Of a DNA stretch of 64,000 nt, positions 27,303 to 35,777 are shown one piece after another. The DNA comes from an uncultured Polaribacter sp. GTDB lineage: Bacteria; Bacteroidota; Bacteroidia; Flavobacteriales; Flavobacteriaceae. Position 1 is the stretch's first letter; each line of letters begins with the position of its first letter. Position numbers and translations under genes: made by a program. Under the pieces are notes generated by a model, which worked only from the letters and a program-made list of their open reading frames with translations, had not been told where the DNA came from and searched no databases. Location: assembly GCA_943788045.1 (NCBI GenBank), contig CALSOT010000002.1, positions 428,310-492,309 of the forward strand, written 5' to 3'.

Positions 27303-28592
27303 ATGAAAACAATGACTGTTTTAAACAAATTAACTTCGAGAGAAGCAATCGATTTAGAAGACAAATATGGAGCGCACAACTATCATCCACTTCCTGTGGT
27401 TTTGAGTAAAGGCGAAGGTGTTTATGTTTGGGACGCAGAGGGGAAAAAATATTATGATTTTTTATCTGCGTATTCTGCTGTAAATCAAGGACATTGTCAT
27501 CCTAAAATTATCGATGCAATGGTAAATCAAGCAAAAACCTTAACATTAACTTCTCGCGCATTTTATAATGATGTGTTAGGTAAATATGAGAAGTTTGCGA
27601 CAGAGCTTTTTGGCTTTGATAAATTATTACCAATGAATACTGGTGCAGAAGCTGTAGAAACAGCTCTAAAAATAGCAAGAAAATGGGCATATGAAGTAAA
27701 AGGAATCGATGAAAATAAAGCTGAAATAATTGTTTGTGAAAATAATTTTCATGGCAGAACAACTACTATTATTTCATTTTCTAATGATCCTGTTGCTCGA
27801 AAGAATTTTGGACCTTATACAAAAGGTTTTTTAAAAATAGAATACGACAATTTAGAGGCATTACAAAAAACATTGGAAAGTAGTACAAATATTGCTGCAT
27901 TTTTAGTAGAACCTATTCAGGGTGAAGCCGGTGTTTATGTTCCTTCTGAAGGTTATTTAGCAGCTGCAAAAGAATTATGTGCTAAGCACAATGTATTATT
28001 TATAGCAGATGAAGTACAAACAGGAATTGCAAGAACGGGACGCTTATTAGCAACTTGCGGTAATTGTTCTTGCGAAGAGAAGAATTGCTCAGGAAGACCA
28101 GAGGTTAAAGCAGATATTTTAATTCTTGGTAAAGCCTTGAGTGGTGGTGCGTATCCCGTTTCTGCTGTTTTGGCAAACGATGGCATTATGAATGTTATTC
28201 AACCAGGAAATCATGGTTCTACGTTTGGAGGAAACCCAATATCTGCTGCTGTTGCAATTGCTGCATTAGAAGTTGTTGCTGATGAAAAATTAGCACAAAA
28301 TGCAGATAGATTAGGTAACGTTTTTAGAAAAGAATTGGCTGATTTTACAGAAACTAATAATTTAGTGAAATCCGTGAGAGGTAAGGGGTTGTTAAATGCA
28401 ATTTTAATTAATGATACCGAAGATAGTTCTACAGCGTGGGATATTTGTATGAAATTAAAAGAAAACGGTTTGTTAGCAAAACCTACACATGGCAATATTA
28501 TTCGTTTTGCACCACCTTTGGTGATGAATGAAACTCAATTAATGGATTGTATAGCTATTATTAAAAAAACAATTTCTGAGTTTAAGAAATAA
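27303..28592 (+). CDS. rocD: Ornithine-oxo-acid transaminase
   Basis: The protein has 429 residues (or 426 from the Met at 27312). It converts ornithine and 2-oxoglutarate to glutamate semialdehyde and glutamate, linking arginine and proline metabolism. Class III transaminase motifs: [39 protein letters not shown], and the PLP lysine in [10 protein letters not shown] cysteine-rich insert [11 protein letters not shown] sits just before the PLP lysine region, a feature I associate with flavobacterial RocD. The promoter and terminator are both visible. Confidence 0.96.
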   Translation: MKTMTVLNKLTSREAIDLEDKYGAHNYHPLPVVLSKGEGVYVWDAEGKKYYDFLSAYSAVNQGHCHPKIIDAMVNQAKTLTLTSRAFYNDVLGKYEKFATELFGFDKLLPMNTGAEAVETALKIARKWAYEVKGIDENKAEIIVCENNFHGRTTTIISFSNDPVARKNFGPYTKGFLKIEYDNLEALQKTLESSTNIAAFLVEPIQGEAGVYVPSEGYLAAAKELCAKHNVLFIADEVQTGIARTGRLLATCGNCSCEEKNCSGRPEVKADILILGKALSGGAYPVSAVLANDGIMNVIQPGNHGSTFGGNPISAAVAIAALEVVADEKLAQNADRLGNVFRKELADFTETNNLVKSVRGKGLLNAILINDTEDSSTAWDICMKLKENGLLAKPTHGNIIRFAPPLVMNETQLMDCIAIIKKTISEFKK

Positions 28593-28611
28593 GAAATTAC
28601 ATTTCTAATTT

Positions 28612-28660
28612 AGCCACGAAATACAAAGTTAGGTTTGTGATTTTGTGGCTTCTTTTTTTT
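28612..28660 (+). terminator. Terminator of rocD
   Basis: The arms AGCCACGAAATACAAA and TTTGTGATTTTGTGGCT form a long stem with a few mismatches, followed by eight T. Confidence 0.85.
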
Positions 28661-28671
28661 GTTTATTTTTG
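28642..28671 (+). promoter_or_regulatory. Predicted promoter of the DUF5362 gene
   Basis: TTTG at 28642-28645, 18 bp, then TATTTTTG at 28664-28671. The -33 box lies inside the rocD terminator stem. Confidence 0.55.
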
Positions 28672-28699
28672 AATATAACTAAATGAAAGTCTTAGTATC

Positions 28700-29140
28700 A
28701 TGATAAACAATCCTATTACACAATTAGAGCAACTAACCTTAACAAGTACTTCAAAAAGCTTTTTAAAAGAAACGGCTAAATGGACAAATTTTTTATCTAT
28801 TTTAGGTTTTATTTTAATTACATTAATGTTGGTTCTTGCCGCTTTTTCGACCACAATTTTCAATATGGTAGCAAAAATGCAACCAGGTATTCCAGAAAGT
28901 TTAGGTTTATCGTTGGCAATTACTTATTTAGTTTTATCAATTATATACTTTTTTCCAGTGTATTATTTATTACAGTTTTCTAGGAAGATGAAAAAAGCAT
29001 TGATAACTAAAAATAATGAAACCTTAGCAAGTGCTTTTGAAAAGTTAAAATCACATTATAAGTTTATTGGTGTGTTTACTATTATAACATTGTCCTTATA
29101 TGCTTTGTTAATTATTGTTTCTTTAATGGGAGTTCTTTAA
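28700..29140 (+). CDS. DUF5362 family membrane protein
   Basis: The protein has 146 residues and three or four hydrophobic segments (about 33-55, 70-95, 118-145). The N-terminal half has the family-like TSTSKSFLKETAKWTNFLSILGF, and a charged loop with ALITKNNETLASAFEKLKSHYKFIG separates the later helices. I recognise it as DUF5362, a small inner-membrane family of unknown function in this phylum. It has its own promoter and converges with ybaB. Confidence 0.75.
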   Translation: MINNPITQLEQLTLTSTSKSFLKETAKWTNFLSILGFILITLMLVLAAFSTTIFNMVAKMQPGIPESLGLSLAITYLVLSIIYFFPVYYLLQFSRKMKKALITKNNETLASAFEKLKSHYKFIGVFTIITLSLYALLIIVSLMGVL

Positions 29141-29244
29141 ATATTTTACTTTTTCTTCTTTTTACCCAATAATCCGCCTTTTTTATGCTTAATTTTTATT
29201 TTAACATGTAAACAAATAATTATCCATTAGTAAAAGCATTTTTA

Positions 29245-29568
29245 TTATTTAAACATGTCCATTCCTGGTATGTTTGGCATACCACTTTTAGCAGCTACAG
29301 CCATTTCTGCCTCATTAATTTTTGTAGCTTTTTCTATAGCTTTATTTAGGGTAATAATTAAATAGTCTTCAAGTTCTTCAGCGTCAGCAAATAATGAATT
29401 ATCAATAGAAATCGCTTTGATTTCTCTATTTGCTGTTAAAGTTATTTTTAATTTTCCGTCGGCAGTAACTTCATCAACCAAAACCGAGTTTAATCTTGTT
29501 TTTGTTTCTTCTACTTTTTGTTGTGCACCTTTAAGGCTTTCCATCATTCCAGATAAGTCTCCAAACAT
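29245..29568 (-). CDS. YbaB/EbfC nucleoid-associated protein
   Basis: The protein has 107 residues. The YbaB pattern is clear: an N-terminal helix ([21 protein letters not shown]), the beta strands [23 protein letters not shown], and the C-terminal helix with [17 protein letters not shown] [16 protein letters not shown]. It ends in a Met/Gly/Pro-rich tail. Dimers bind DNA non-specifically. TAAGTTTG on the minus strand (29594-29601) could be its -7 box. Confidence 0.93.
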   Translation of the reverse strand: MFGDLSGMMESLKGAQQKVEETKTRLNSVLVDEVTADGKLKITLTANREIKAISIDNSLFADAEELEDYLIITLNKAIEKATKINEAEMAVAAKSGMPNIPGMDMFK

Positions 29569-29632
29569 CGTTTTTTTGTTTTTTAATTAAATACAAACTT
29601 AGTGTTTTATAAAGAATTTGAATTATCTAAAA

Positions 29633-31810
29633 ATGAGAAAAATAGTTATTCCTTTCATTGTTTTAAGTCTTACATTTGCAACCGCATGTAAAAATAAGAC
29701 CATGAAAAGTACGGATGCAAAAGTTCCTTTAGCAACTAAAGAAGCTAAAAAATTAGAGAAGCACGGAGATGTAAGAGTAGACGATTATTTTTGGATGCGT
29801 TTGTCTGATGATCAGAAAAATGCGTTAGAAAAAGATGCTCATACTAAAAAAGTAGTTAGTTATCTAGAAGAAGAAAATGTATACTATAACGAAGTAACAA
29901 AACCTACGAAACCATTTCAAGAAGAATTGTTCGAAGAAATGAAAGGTAGAATTAAAGAGGATGATTCTTCTGTGCCATATAAAGATAATGGATATTTTTA
30001 TATAACAAGCTATAAGGTTGGTAACCAATATCCTATTTATAGTCGTAAAAAAGAAAATTTAGAAGCAAAAGAAGAAATACTTTTTGATGTAAATGAAATG
30101 GCGAAAGATTTCGATTACTATCAATTAGGAGGGTTAAATGTTTCTAATAACAATAAACTCATAGTTTTTGCAACAGATACGGTGAGTAGAAGACAGTATT
30201 TTTTACGAATTAAAAACCTTGAGACAGGTGAAATTTACAAAGATATTATAGAAAACACTTCTGGTGGTTCAGTTTGGGCAAATGATAATAAAACGATCTT
30301 TTACACAAAAAAAGACCCTGTAACTTTGCGCAGCTCAAGTGTGTATAGGCATGTTTTAGGAACACCAACCTCTGATGATGTAGAAGTGTTTCATGAAAAA
30401 GATGATACATTTGGGACGTATGTAACAAAATCTAAATCAGATAAATATATTATTATAGGTTCTTACAGCACTGTTTCTTCAGAATCACAATATTTAGATG
30501 CTGATAACCCAACTGGAGAGTTTACAATGATTCAGCCAAGAGAAAGAGATTTAGAATATAGTGTATCGCATTTTGGAGGTCATTTTTACCTGCTAACTAA
30601 TAAAGGTAATGCCACTAATTTTAAGTTGATGAAAACTCCTATTTCTAAAACAAGTAAAGAAAATTGGGTAGATGTAATACCGCATAGAGAAGATACATTA
30701 CTTGAAGATTTTTCGATATTTAAAGATTTTTTAGTTTTGGAAGAGCGAACCAATGGTTTAAATAAAATAAGAATTAAACGTTGGGATAAAAAAGAAGATT
30801 ATTATTTGCCTTTTAACGAAGAAACTTATTCGGTTGGTGTTTATGCAAATCCGGATTTTGATACCGACGTAATTAGGTATTCATATAATTCTTTTACAAC
30901 ACCAAGTTCTGTGATTGATTTTAATATGAACGATCAATCAAAAGAAGTTAAAAAAGAACAAGAAGTCTTAGGTGATAAATTCAAGAAAGAAAATTACCTT
31001 AGTAAACGTGTTTGGGCAACAACAAGAGACGGTAAGAAAGTAGCAATTTCTATGGTGTATCATAAAGACACAGCGCTAACTAAAAATACGCCCATATTAC
31101 AATACGCCTATGGTTCTTATGGATATACAATACCAGATAGTTTTTCTACTACACGTTTAAGCCTGTTAGATAGAGGTTTTGTTTATGCTTTAGCCCATAT
31201 TCGTGGAAGTGAGTATTTAGGCAGAGAATGGTATGATGATGGTAAAATGTTGAATAAGAAAAATACTTTTAATGATTTTGTTGATTGTTCTCAATATTTA
31301 ATTGATAATCAGTTTACTTCACCTAAGCATTTATATGCAATGGGAGGGTCTGCAGGTGGTTTGCTAATGGGCGCAATTATAAACATGAACCCGGAATTGT
31401 TTAACGGAATTATAGCTTCTGTACCTTTTGTAGATGTTGTTTCTACGATGTTAGATGATAGCATTCCTTTAACAACGGGAGAGTACGACGAATGGGGAAA
31501 TCCGAATGAGAAGAAATATTACGATTATATAAAATCATATTCACCCTACGACCAAGTAGAGGCTAAAGACTATCCTAATATTATGGTTACTACTGGTTTT
31601 CACGATTCTCAGGTACAATATTGGGAACCTGCTAAATGGGTTGCAAAATTGCGTAACTTAAAGACAGATAAAAATTTATTGTTTTTAGATACAAATATGG
31701 AAGCAGGCCATGGAGGTGCTTCTGGTCGATTTGATTCTTTAAAAGAAACCGCTAAAATGTACACTTTCTTTTTAGCTCTAGAAGATAAAATAGAAACAGT
31801 TAAAAATTAA
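29633..31810 (+). CDS. S9 family peptidase (oligopeptidase B type), lipoprotein
   Basis: I start at ATG 29633 (725 residues), which gives a clean lipoprotein signal MRKIVIPFIVLSLTFATAC. The N-terminal propeller (about 40-410) covers the S9A domain, with the usual DDYFWMRLSDD opening. The catalytic domain shows the nucleophile GGSAGGLLMG, the Asp in TTGFHDSQVQYWEPAKW and the His in GHGGASGRFD. Such enzymes cleave short peptides after basic residues or proline. The lipobox places it in the envelope, perhaps for peptide scavenging. Confidence 0.93.
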   Translation: MRKIVIPFIVLSLTFATACKNKTMKSTDAKVPLATKEAKKLEKHGDVRVDDYFWMRLSDDQKNALEKDAHTKKVVSYLEEENVYYNEVTKPTKPFQEELFEEMKGRIKEDDSSVPYKDNGYFYITSYKVGNQYPIYSRKKENLEAKEEILFDVNEMAKDFDYYQLGGLNVSNNNKLIVFATDTVSRRQYFLRIKNLETGEIYKDIIENTSGGSVWANDNKTIFYTKKDPVTLRSSSVYRHVLGTPTSDDVEVFHEKDDTFGTYVTKSKSDKYIIIGSYSTVSSESQYLDADNPTGEFTMIQPRERDLEYSVSHFGGHFYLLTNKGNATNFKLMKTPISKTSKENWVDVIPHREDTLLEDFSIFKDFLVLEERTNGLNKIRIKRWDKKEDYYLPFNEETYSVGVYANPDFDTDVIRYSYNSFTTPSSVIDFNMNDQSKEVKKEQEVLGDKFKKENYLSKRVWATTRDGKKVAISMVYHKDTALTKNTPILQYAYGSYGYTIPDSFSTTRLSLLDRGFVYALAHIRGSEYLGREWYDDGKMLNKKNTFNDFVDCSQYLIDNQFTSPKHLYAMGGSAGGLLMGAIINMNPELFNGIIASVPFVDVVSTMLDDSIPLTTGEYDEWGNPNEKKYYDYIKSYSPYDQVEAKDYPNIMVTTGFHDSQVQYWEPAKWVAKLRNLKTDKNLLFLDTNMEAGHGGASGRFDSLKETAKMYTFFLALEDKIETVKN

Positions 31811-31824
31811 GTTTTAAAAACAGT

Positions 31825-31855
31825 TTACATATTTAAGTTTTAAGCGTACTTTTGC
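31825..31855 (+). promoter_or_regulatory. Promoter-like element upstream of the cysteine-synthase-like gene (distal)
   Basis: TTTA at 31825-31828, 19 bp, then TACTTTTG at 31848-31855. It would give a leader of about 115 bases. Confidence 0.5.
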
Positions 31856-31902
31856 ATTCATAAAGAGAGAGAAAATAATTGTCATTGTAAAACGCAACTG
31901 AG

Positions 31903-31933
31903 TCTGCTTTTAGATTACTATTTGCTACTTTTG
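31903..31933 (+). promoter_or_regulatory. Promoter-like element upstream of the cysteine-synthase-like gene (proximal)
   Basis: TCTG at 31903-31906, 19 bp, then TACTTTTG at 31926-31933. It repeats the distal element 78 bp downstream and gives a leader of about 40 bases. Confidence 0.5.
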
Positions 31934-31977
31934 TGTGCTTTTTTAGCGATGACATTTACTTTGAGAATCGTTTTAGA

Positions 31978-32973
31978 ATGACTAGAAATTCAGGGATTAC
32001 AAATTCAATATTAGATTTAGTAGGTGAAACACCGCTAATAAAGCTTCATAACATAACTAAAAACCTACCGGGTAACTATTACGCGAAATTTGAGGCTTTT
32101 AACCCAGGGCATTCATCAAAAGATAGAATTGCTTTACACATTGTAGAGAATGCCGAGAAAAAAGGCATACTTAAAAAAGGTGCTACTATTGTAGAAACTA
32201 CCTCAGGTAATACTGGCTTTAGTTTAGCCATGATTAGTATCGTAAAAGGATATAAATGTATTTTAGCTGTAAGTGATAAATCTTCTCGCGATAAAATAGA
32301 TTTACTAAAATCAATGGGGGCAGAGGTACACGTATGTCCTGCAAATGTGCCGCCAGAAGACCCAAGATCGTATTATGAAGTAGCGAAAGCAATTCATAAA
32401 AAAACAGAAAATTCTGTCTATATCAATCAGTATTTTAATGAGCTTAATATAGAAGCACATTACAGAACAACAGGGCCCGAAATTTGGGAGCAAACAGGTG
32501 GAAAAATTACCCATTTAGTTGTTGCAAGTGGAACAGGAGGTACTATTTCTGGTTCGGGGAAATACTTAAAAGAGCAAAACTCAAAAGTTAAAGTTTTAGG
32601 AGTTGATGCTATAGGTTCTGTGTTAAAAAAATATCATGAAACCAAAGAGCTCGATTTAAATGAAGTAAGTCCTTATAAAATTGAGGGATTGGGTAAAAAC
32701 TTAATTCCTACAGCTACTGATTTTGACGTAATAGATATTTATGAAAAAGTATCTGACAAGGATGCAGCACTAGAGGCAAGAAGTATTGTAAAAAAAGAGG
32801 GAATGTTTCCCGGTTACACATGCGGGGCTGTAATGCAAGCCACAAAACAGTATGCTGCAAAAAATATGTTTTCAAAAGATAGTTTTGTTGTCTTAATTTT
32901 TCCAGACCATGGATCTCGTTATATGAATAAGATTTATAGCGATGAATGGATGAAACAAAATCATTTTTTATAA
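31978..32973 (+). CDS. PLP-dependent cysteine synthase family enzyme, possible cysteate synthase
   Basis: I start at ATG 31978 (331 residues, [20 protein letters not shown]); the 15 codons upstream cover the proximal -7 box. The fold-type II motifs are NPGHSSKDR with PLP Lys48, the phosphate loop [11 protein letters not shown], and [15 protein letters not shown]. The family makes cysteine from O-acetylserine, or does similar beta-replacements. The next gene on the strand, 83 bases away, is an SPT-like acyltransferase. That pair suggests cysteate supply for sulfonolipids (capnine) rather than ordinary cysteine synthesis. Cysteine synthase activity remains the alternative. Confidence 0.8.
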   Translation: MTRNSGITNSILDLVGETPLIKLHNITKNLPGNYYAKFEAFNPGHSSKDRIALHIVENAEKKGILKKGATIVETTSGNTGFSLAMISIVKGYKCILAVSDKSSRDKIDLLKSMGAEVHVCPANVPPEDPRSYYEVAKAIHKKTENSVYINQYFNELNIEAHYRTTGPEIWEQTGGKITHLVVASGTGGTISGSGKYLKEQNSKVKVLGVDAIGSVLKKYHETKELDLNEVSPYKIEGLGKNLIPTATDFDVIDIYEKVSDKDAALEARSIVKKEGMFPGYTCGAVMQATKQYAAKNMFSKDSFVVLIFPDHGSRYMNKIYSDEWMKQNHFL

Positions 32974-33056
32974 CTAGAATTGAAAGCTTTACAATTTGAT
33001 AAACTGCAAAAAAAGCGGTTACTTTGTAAACAGTAAAAAAATAAAAAAAAGAGAAC

Positions 33057-34307
33057 ATGGCGATAGATTTATTTCAAAGAATAGAGGCTGATAAAGGACC
33101 TTTAGGCAAATGGGCAGAACAGGCAGAAGGCTATTATGTTTTTCCTAAGCTAGAAGGACCTATTTCTAATAGAATGTCTTTTAATGGTAAGAAAGTAGTT
33201 ACTTGGAGTATAAATGATTACTTAGGTTTAGCAAGCCATCCAGAGGTTTTAAAAGTAGATGGTGCTGCCGCTGAAGAACATGGTATGGCCTACCCAATGG
33301 GGGCTAGAATGATGTCAGGTCATACAGAGTATCATGAGCAACTAGAGGAAGAATGTGCTGAGTTTGTTGAAAAAGAAGCTGCATATTTGGTTAATTTCGG
33401 TTACCAAGGTATGGTGTCTGCTATTGATGCATTGGTTACCAAAAACGACATAATTGTCTACGACATGGATACTCATGCATGTATTATAGATGGTGTTCGT
33501 TTGCATGCGGGTAAGCGTTTTGTTTATAAGCACAATGACATGGAAAGCTTTGAAAAAAATATTAAGCGTGCCCATAGAATGGCTGAAAAAACAGGCGGAG
33601 GAATTTTAGTGATTTCTGAAGGAGTTTTTGGAATGCGTGGTGAACAAGGTCGTTTAAAAGAGATTGTTGCTTTTAAAAAAGAATATAACTTTAGACTTTT
33701 AGTTGATGATGCTCATGGATTTGGAACTCTTGGAAAAGACGGAAAAGGAACAGGAGTAGAGCAAGGGGTGCAAGATGATATAGATGTTTACTTTGCAACG
33801 TTTGCAAAATCTATGGCAGGTATTGGTGCTTTCTTTGCAGGAAATAAAGAAGTAATACAGTATTTACAATACAATATGCGTTCTCAAATGTTTGCAAAAT
33901 CATTGCCAATGGCAATGGTAAAAGGAGCATTAAAACGTTTAGATATGTTGCGTACAATGCCAGAGTTAAAAGAAACTTTATGGAGAAATACGAATGCTTT
34001 GCAATCTGGTTTACGTGATGCTGGTTTCGATTTAGGAACTACACAAACATGTATTACGCCAGTGTTTTTAAAGGGAGATATTCCAGAAGCAATGGCAATG
34101 GTAAATGATTTACGTGAAAACCACGGAATCTTTTGTTCTATTGTTGTGTATCCTGTAATACCTAAAGGATTAATCATTTTAAGATTAATACCTACTACTA
34201 CACATACACAAGAAGATATAGACGAAACTATTACTGCTTTTTCTGCAATTAGAGAATTGTTAGAAAACGGTACATATAAAAATATTGCAGCAGAAATGAT
34301 GGTGTAA
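33057..34307 (+). CDS. Alpha-oxoamine synthase (SPT/KBL/BioF family), possible cysteate fatty acyltransferase
   Basis: The protein has 416 residues. Family motifs: NDYLGLASHPEV, YPMGARMMSGHTEYHEQLE, LLVDDAHGFGTLGKDGKG, and the PLP lysine Lys251 in ATFAKSMAGIGAFFAG. Enzymes of this family condense an amino acid with an acyl thioester. In flavobacteria close relatives make sphinganine-type bases from serine or capnine from cysteate. The cysteine-synthase-like gene directly upstream favours the cysteate route, which serves the sulfonolipids linked to gliding. The specificity is inferred from context. Confidence 0.82.
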   Translation: MAIDLFQRIEADKGPLGKWAEQAEGYYVFPKLEGPISNRMSFNGKKVVTWSINDYLGLASHPEVLKVDGAAAEEHGMAYPMGARMMSGHTEYHEQLEEECAEFVEKEAAYLVNFGYQGMVSAIDALVTKNDIIVYDMDTHACIIDGVRLHAGKRFVYKHNDMESFEKNIKRAHRMAEKTGGGILVISEGVFGMRGEQGRLKEIVAFKKEYNFRLLVDDAHGFGTLGKDGKGTGVEQGVQDDIDVYFATFAKSMAGIGAFFAGNKEVIQYLQYNMRSQMFAKSLPMAMVKGALKRLDMLRTMPELKETLWRNTNALQSGLRDAGFDLGTTQTCITPVFLKGDIPEAMAMVNDLRENHGIFCSIVVYPVIPKGLIILRLIPTTTHTQEDIDETITAFSAIRELLENGTYKNIAAEMMV

Positions 34308-34331
34308 TTCAAGTTCATAAAATAAAGAATT

Positions 34332-34361
34332 AAAAACCTCATAGTAATATGAGGTTTTTTT
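34332..34361 (+). terminator. Terminator after the SPT-like gene
   Basis: The arms AAAAACCTCAT (34332-34342) and ATGAGGTTTTT (34349-34359) enclose a six-base loop and are followed by T. It ends the two-gene PLP operon. Confidence 0.85.
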
Positions 34362-34859
34362 GCTTTTCTCTTCTTTTTAGACAAAATTACGTCCACATGT
34401 AATTTGTATCACATAAGTATACAATACAAATTGCGCACTGATGGAGTAAAAGTCGCGTTGTAATTCCTTAAATGATACTTAATTATTGACAATTTTGGGT
34501 TATTTAAAGAAGAAATTGTGTTGGCATTTTTTTTGAACTATTAATAGGTGCGATTTCTTTTATAAAACTCTTCTTAAAAGTATTTTATGAGGCCTTTTTC
34601 TGGGTGTTTTTATAGCTATTTTGTGCAGTAATTTTAAGAATTATTACTTCAATATATAGCCTGTGTCGTCAATTATAATCTAATAATAATCCATTTTTTT
34701 GAAAAATATATTGTAGTCTATTGTGTTTAAATATTTTTTGTGATTCTTAGTGGGTTAAAAAAAAAACTAATGAATTAAGATTAGGAGTTACTATTAAATA
34801 ATGGTTTTTAATAAAATTTAAAACAAAGATTGTTTGGGTTAGTCAAAGATATGCCCATA
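34362..34859. other. Gene-free stretch before the IS3 fragment
   Basis: About 500 bases, very AT-rich, with no coding frame on either strand that I can support. It runs from the PLP operon terminator to a second, perfect terminator hairpin at the edge of the IS fragment. Since something upstream of that second terminator should once have been transcribed, the stretch may hold a decayed gene or a small RNA. I see no conserved feature. Confidence 0.5.
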
Positions 34860-34895
34860 AAAAAACCTCATCATTTTAAAATGATGAGGTTTTTT
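34860..34895. terminator. Perfect 36-bp palindrome (terminator) at the IS3 junction
   Basis: The palindrome has an 18-base arm centred between 34877 and 34878 and ends in six T on the plus strand. Its outer 11 bases of each arm equal those of the terminator at 34332. Its last base is the first base of the shared IS core. Confidence 0.85.
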
Positions 34896-35273
34896 AGACA
34901 GGTCTATTATCGATCCGTAAAATCAATACAATACAAACAATTATTAAGTTTTAAGGTGATTGAATTGGTGAAACAACAACGCCTTTTAATGCCTAAAATT
35001 GGCACAAGAAAATTATATTATTTATTAGAAAATGAATTGAGACTTCTTAAAGTTGGAAGAGATAAATTGTTTAAAATTTTAAAGGCGAATCAGTTATTAA
35101 TCAAACCTAAAAGAAAGTATCATATCACAACCAACTCGCATCACAGGTTTAGAAAACATAAAAATCAAATTAAAGAATTGGAATTCACAAGACCAGAACA
35201 AATCTGGGTTAGTGATATTACTTATATAGGAAACAGAAAAAATCCAAGTTATTTAGCCTTAATCACAGATGCT
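34895..35273 (+). repeat. 379-bp inverted repeat, left copy
   Basis: This core of the IS3 orfB, from TAGACAGG to ACAGATGCT, is present in inverted orientation at 40951-41329. I find no mismatch in the stretches compared by eye, and the translations are identical. The arms enclose about 5.7 kb. Confidence 0.9.
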
Positions 35274-35766
35274 TATTCCAAAAAGATTGTGGGTTATAAT
35301 GTAAGTGATAGTTTAAACGTAAGGGGTTCTTTATCTGCTTTAGAGATGGCATTAAAAAATAGAAAATACAGAAATGAACCTATGATTCATCATTCAGATA
35401 GAGGGTTACAATACTGTTCAAATGAATATCAAAAAATATTAGTTAAAAATGATATTTTATCAAGTATGACTGAACAATATGATCCTTATGAAAATGCCAT
35501 AGCTGAAAGAATAAATGGAATCTTAAAACAAGAATTTGATATTGATAAACATAATACAACATTAGAAATTAAAAGAAAATTGGTGCATAATTCTATTGAT
35601 ATATATAATAATTATAGACCTCATTTATCTAATTATATGCTAACTCCTAATCAAATGCATCAACAAAAATCAATGAAAAGAAAATCATACAAAAAGAAAA
35701 AAGGCAGTGATAAAAAATCACTACCTTTAATATATTAATTATGTAACGCTATTTCAGGACGTCACA
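34895..35766 (+). mobile_element. IS3-family fragment, 3' part (orfB to right end)
   Basis: Insertion-sequence sequence starts abruptly at 34895, inside orfB, after a host terminator palindrome. It runs through the end of orfB and about 30 further bases. The probable right end is the CA at 35765-35766; read inward on the opposite strand it begins TGTGACGTCCTGAAATAGCG. The left end, all of orfA and the start of orfB are missing here. The fragment ends 12 bases before the stop of the DEAD-box gene. The first 379 bases are repeated, inverted, at 40951-41329. Confidence 0.85.
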
Positions 35767-35777
35767 TCTTTTAGTAT

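Larger units (their letters stand above)
34830..35738 (+). pseudogene. IS3-family transposase OrfB, N-terminally truncated
   Basis: The frame is open from 34830, but the first 22 codons are non-IS sequence that includes the terminator palindrome. True IS residues begin at QVYYRSVKSIQYKQ. An HTH_21-type region (KLYYLLENELRLLKVGRDKL) is followed by the DDE integrase core: Asp in WVSDITYI, Asp in HHSDRGLQY, and Glu in ENAIAERINGILKQEF. The catalytic triad is intact but about 25 N-terminal residues and OrfA are lost. The hairpin in its 5' part should also hinder expression, so the gene is probably inactive. Confidence 0.85.

Noticed and set aside
29146..29215. Minus-strand frame ending GGLLGKKKKK between ybaB and DUF5362
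   Set aside because: There is no start codon, and lysine runs are common by chance in AT-rich DNA.
34830..35738. Intact, active IS3 element
   Set aside because: The left end, OrfA and the OrfB N-terminus are missing, and a terminator lies inside the frame.
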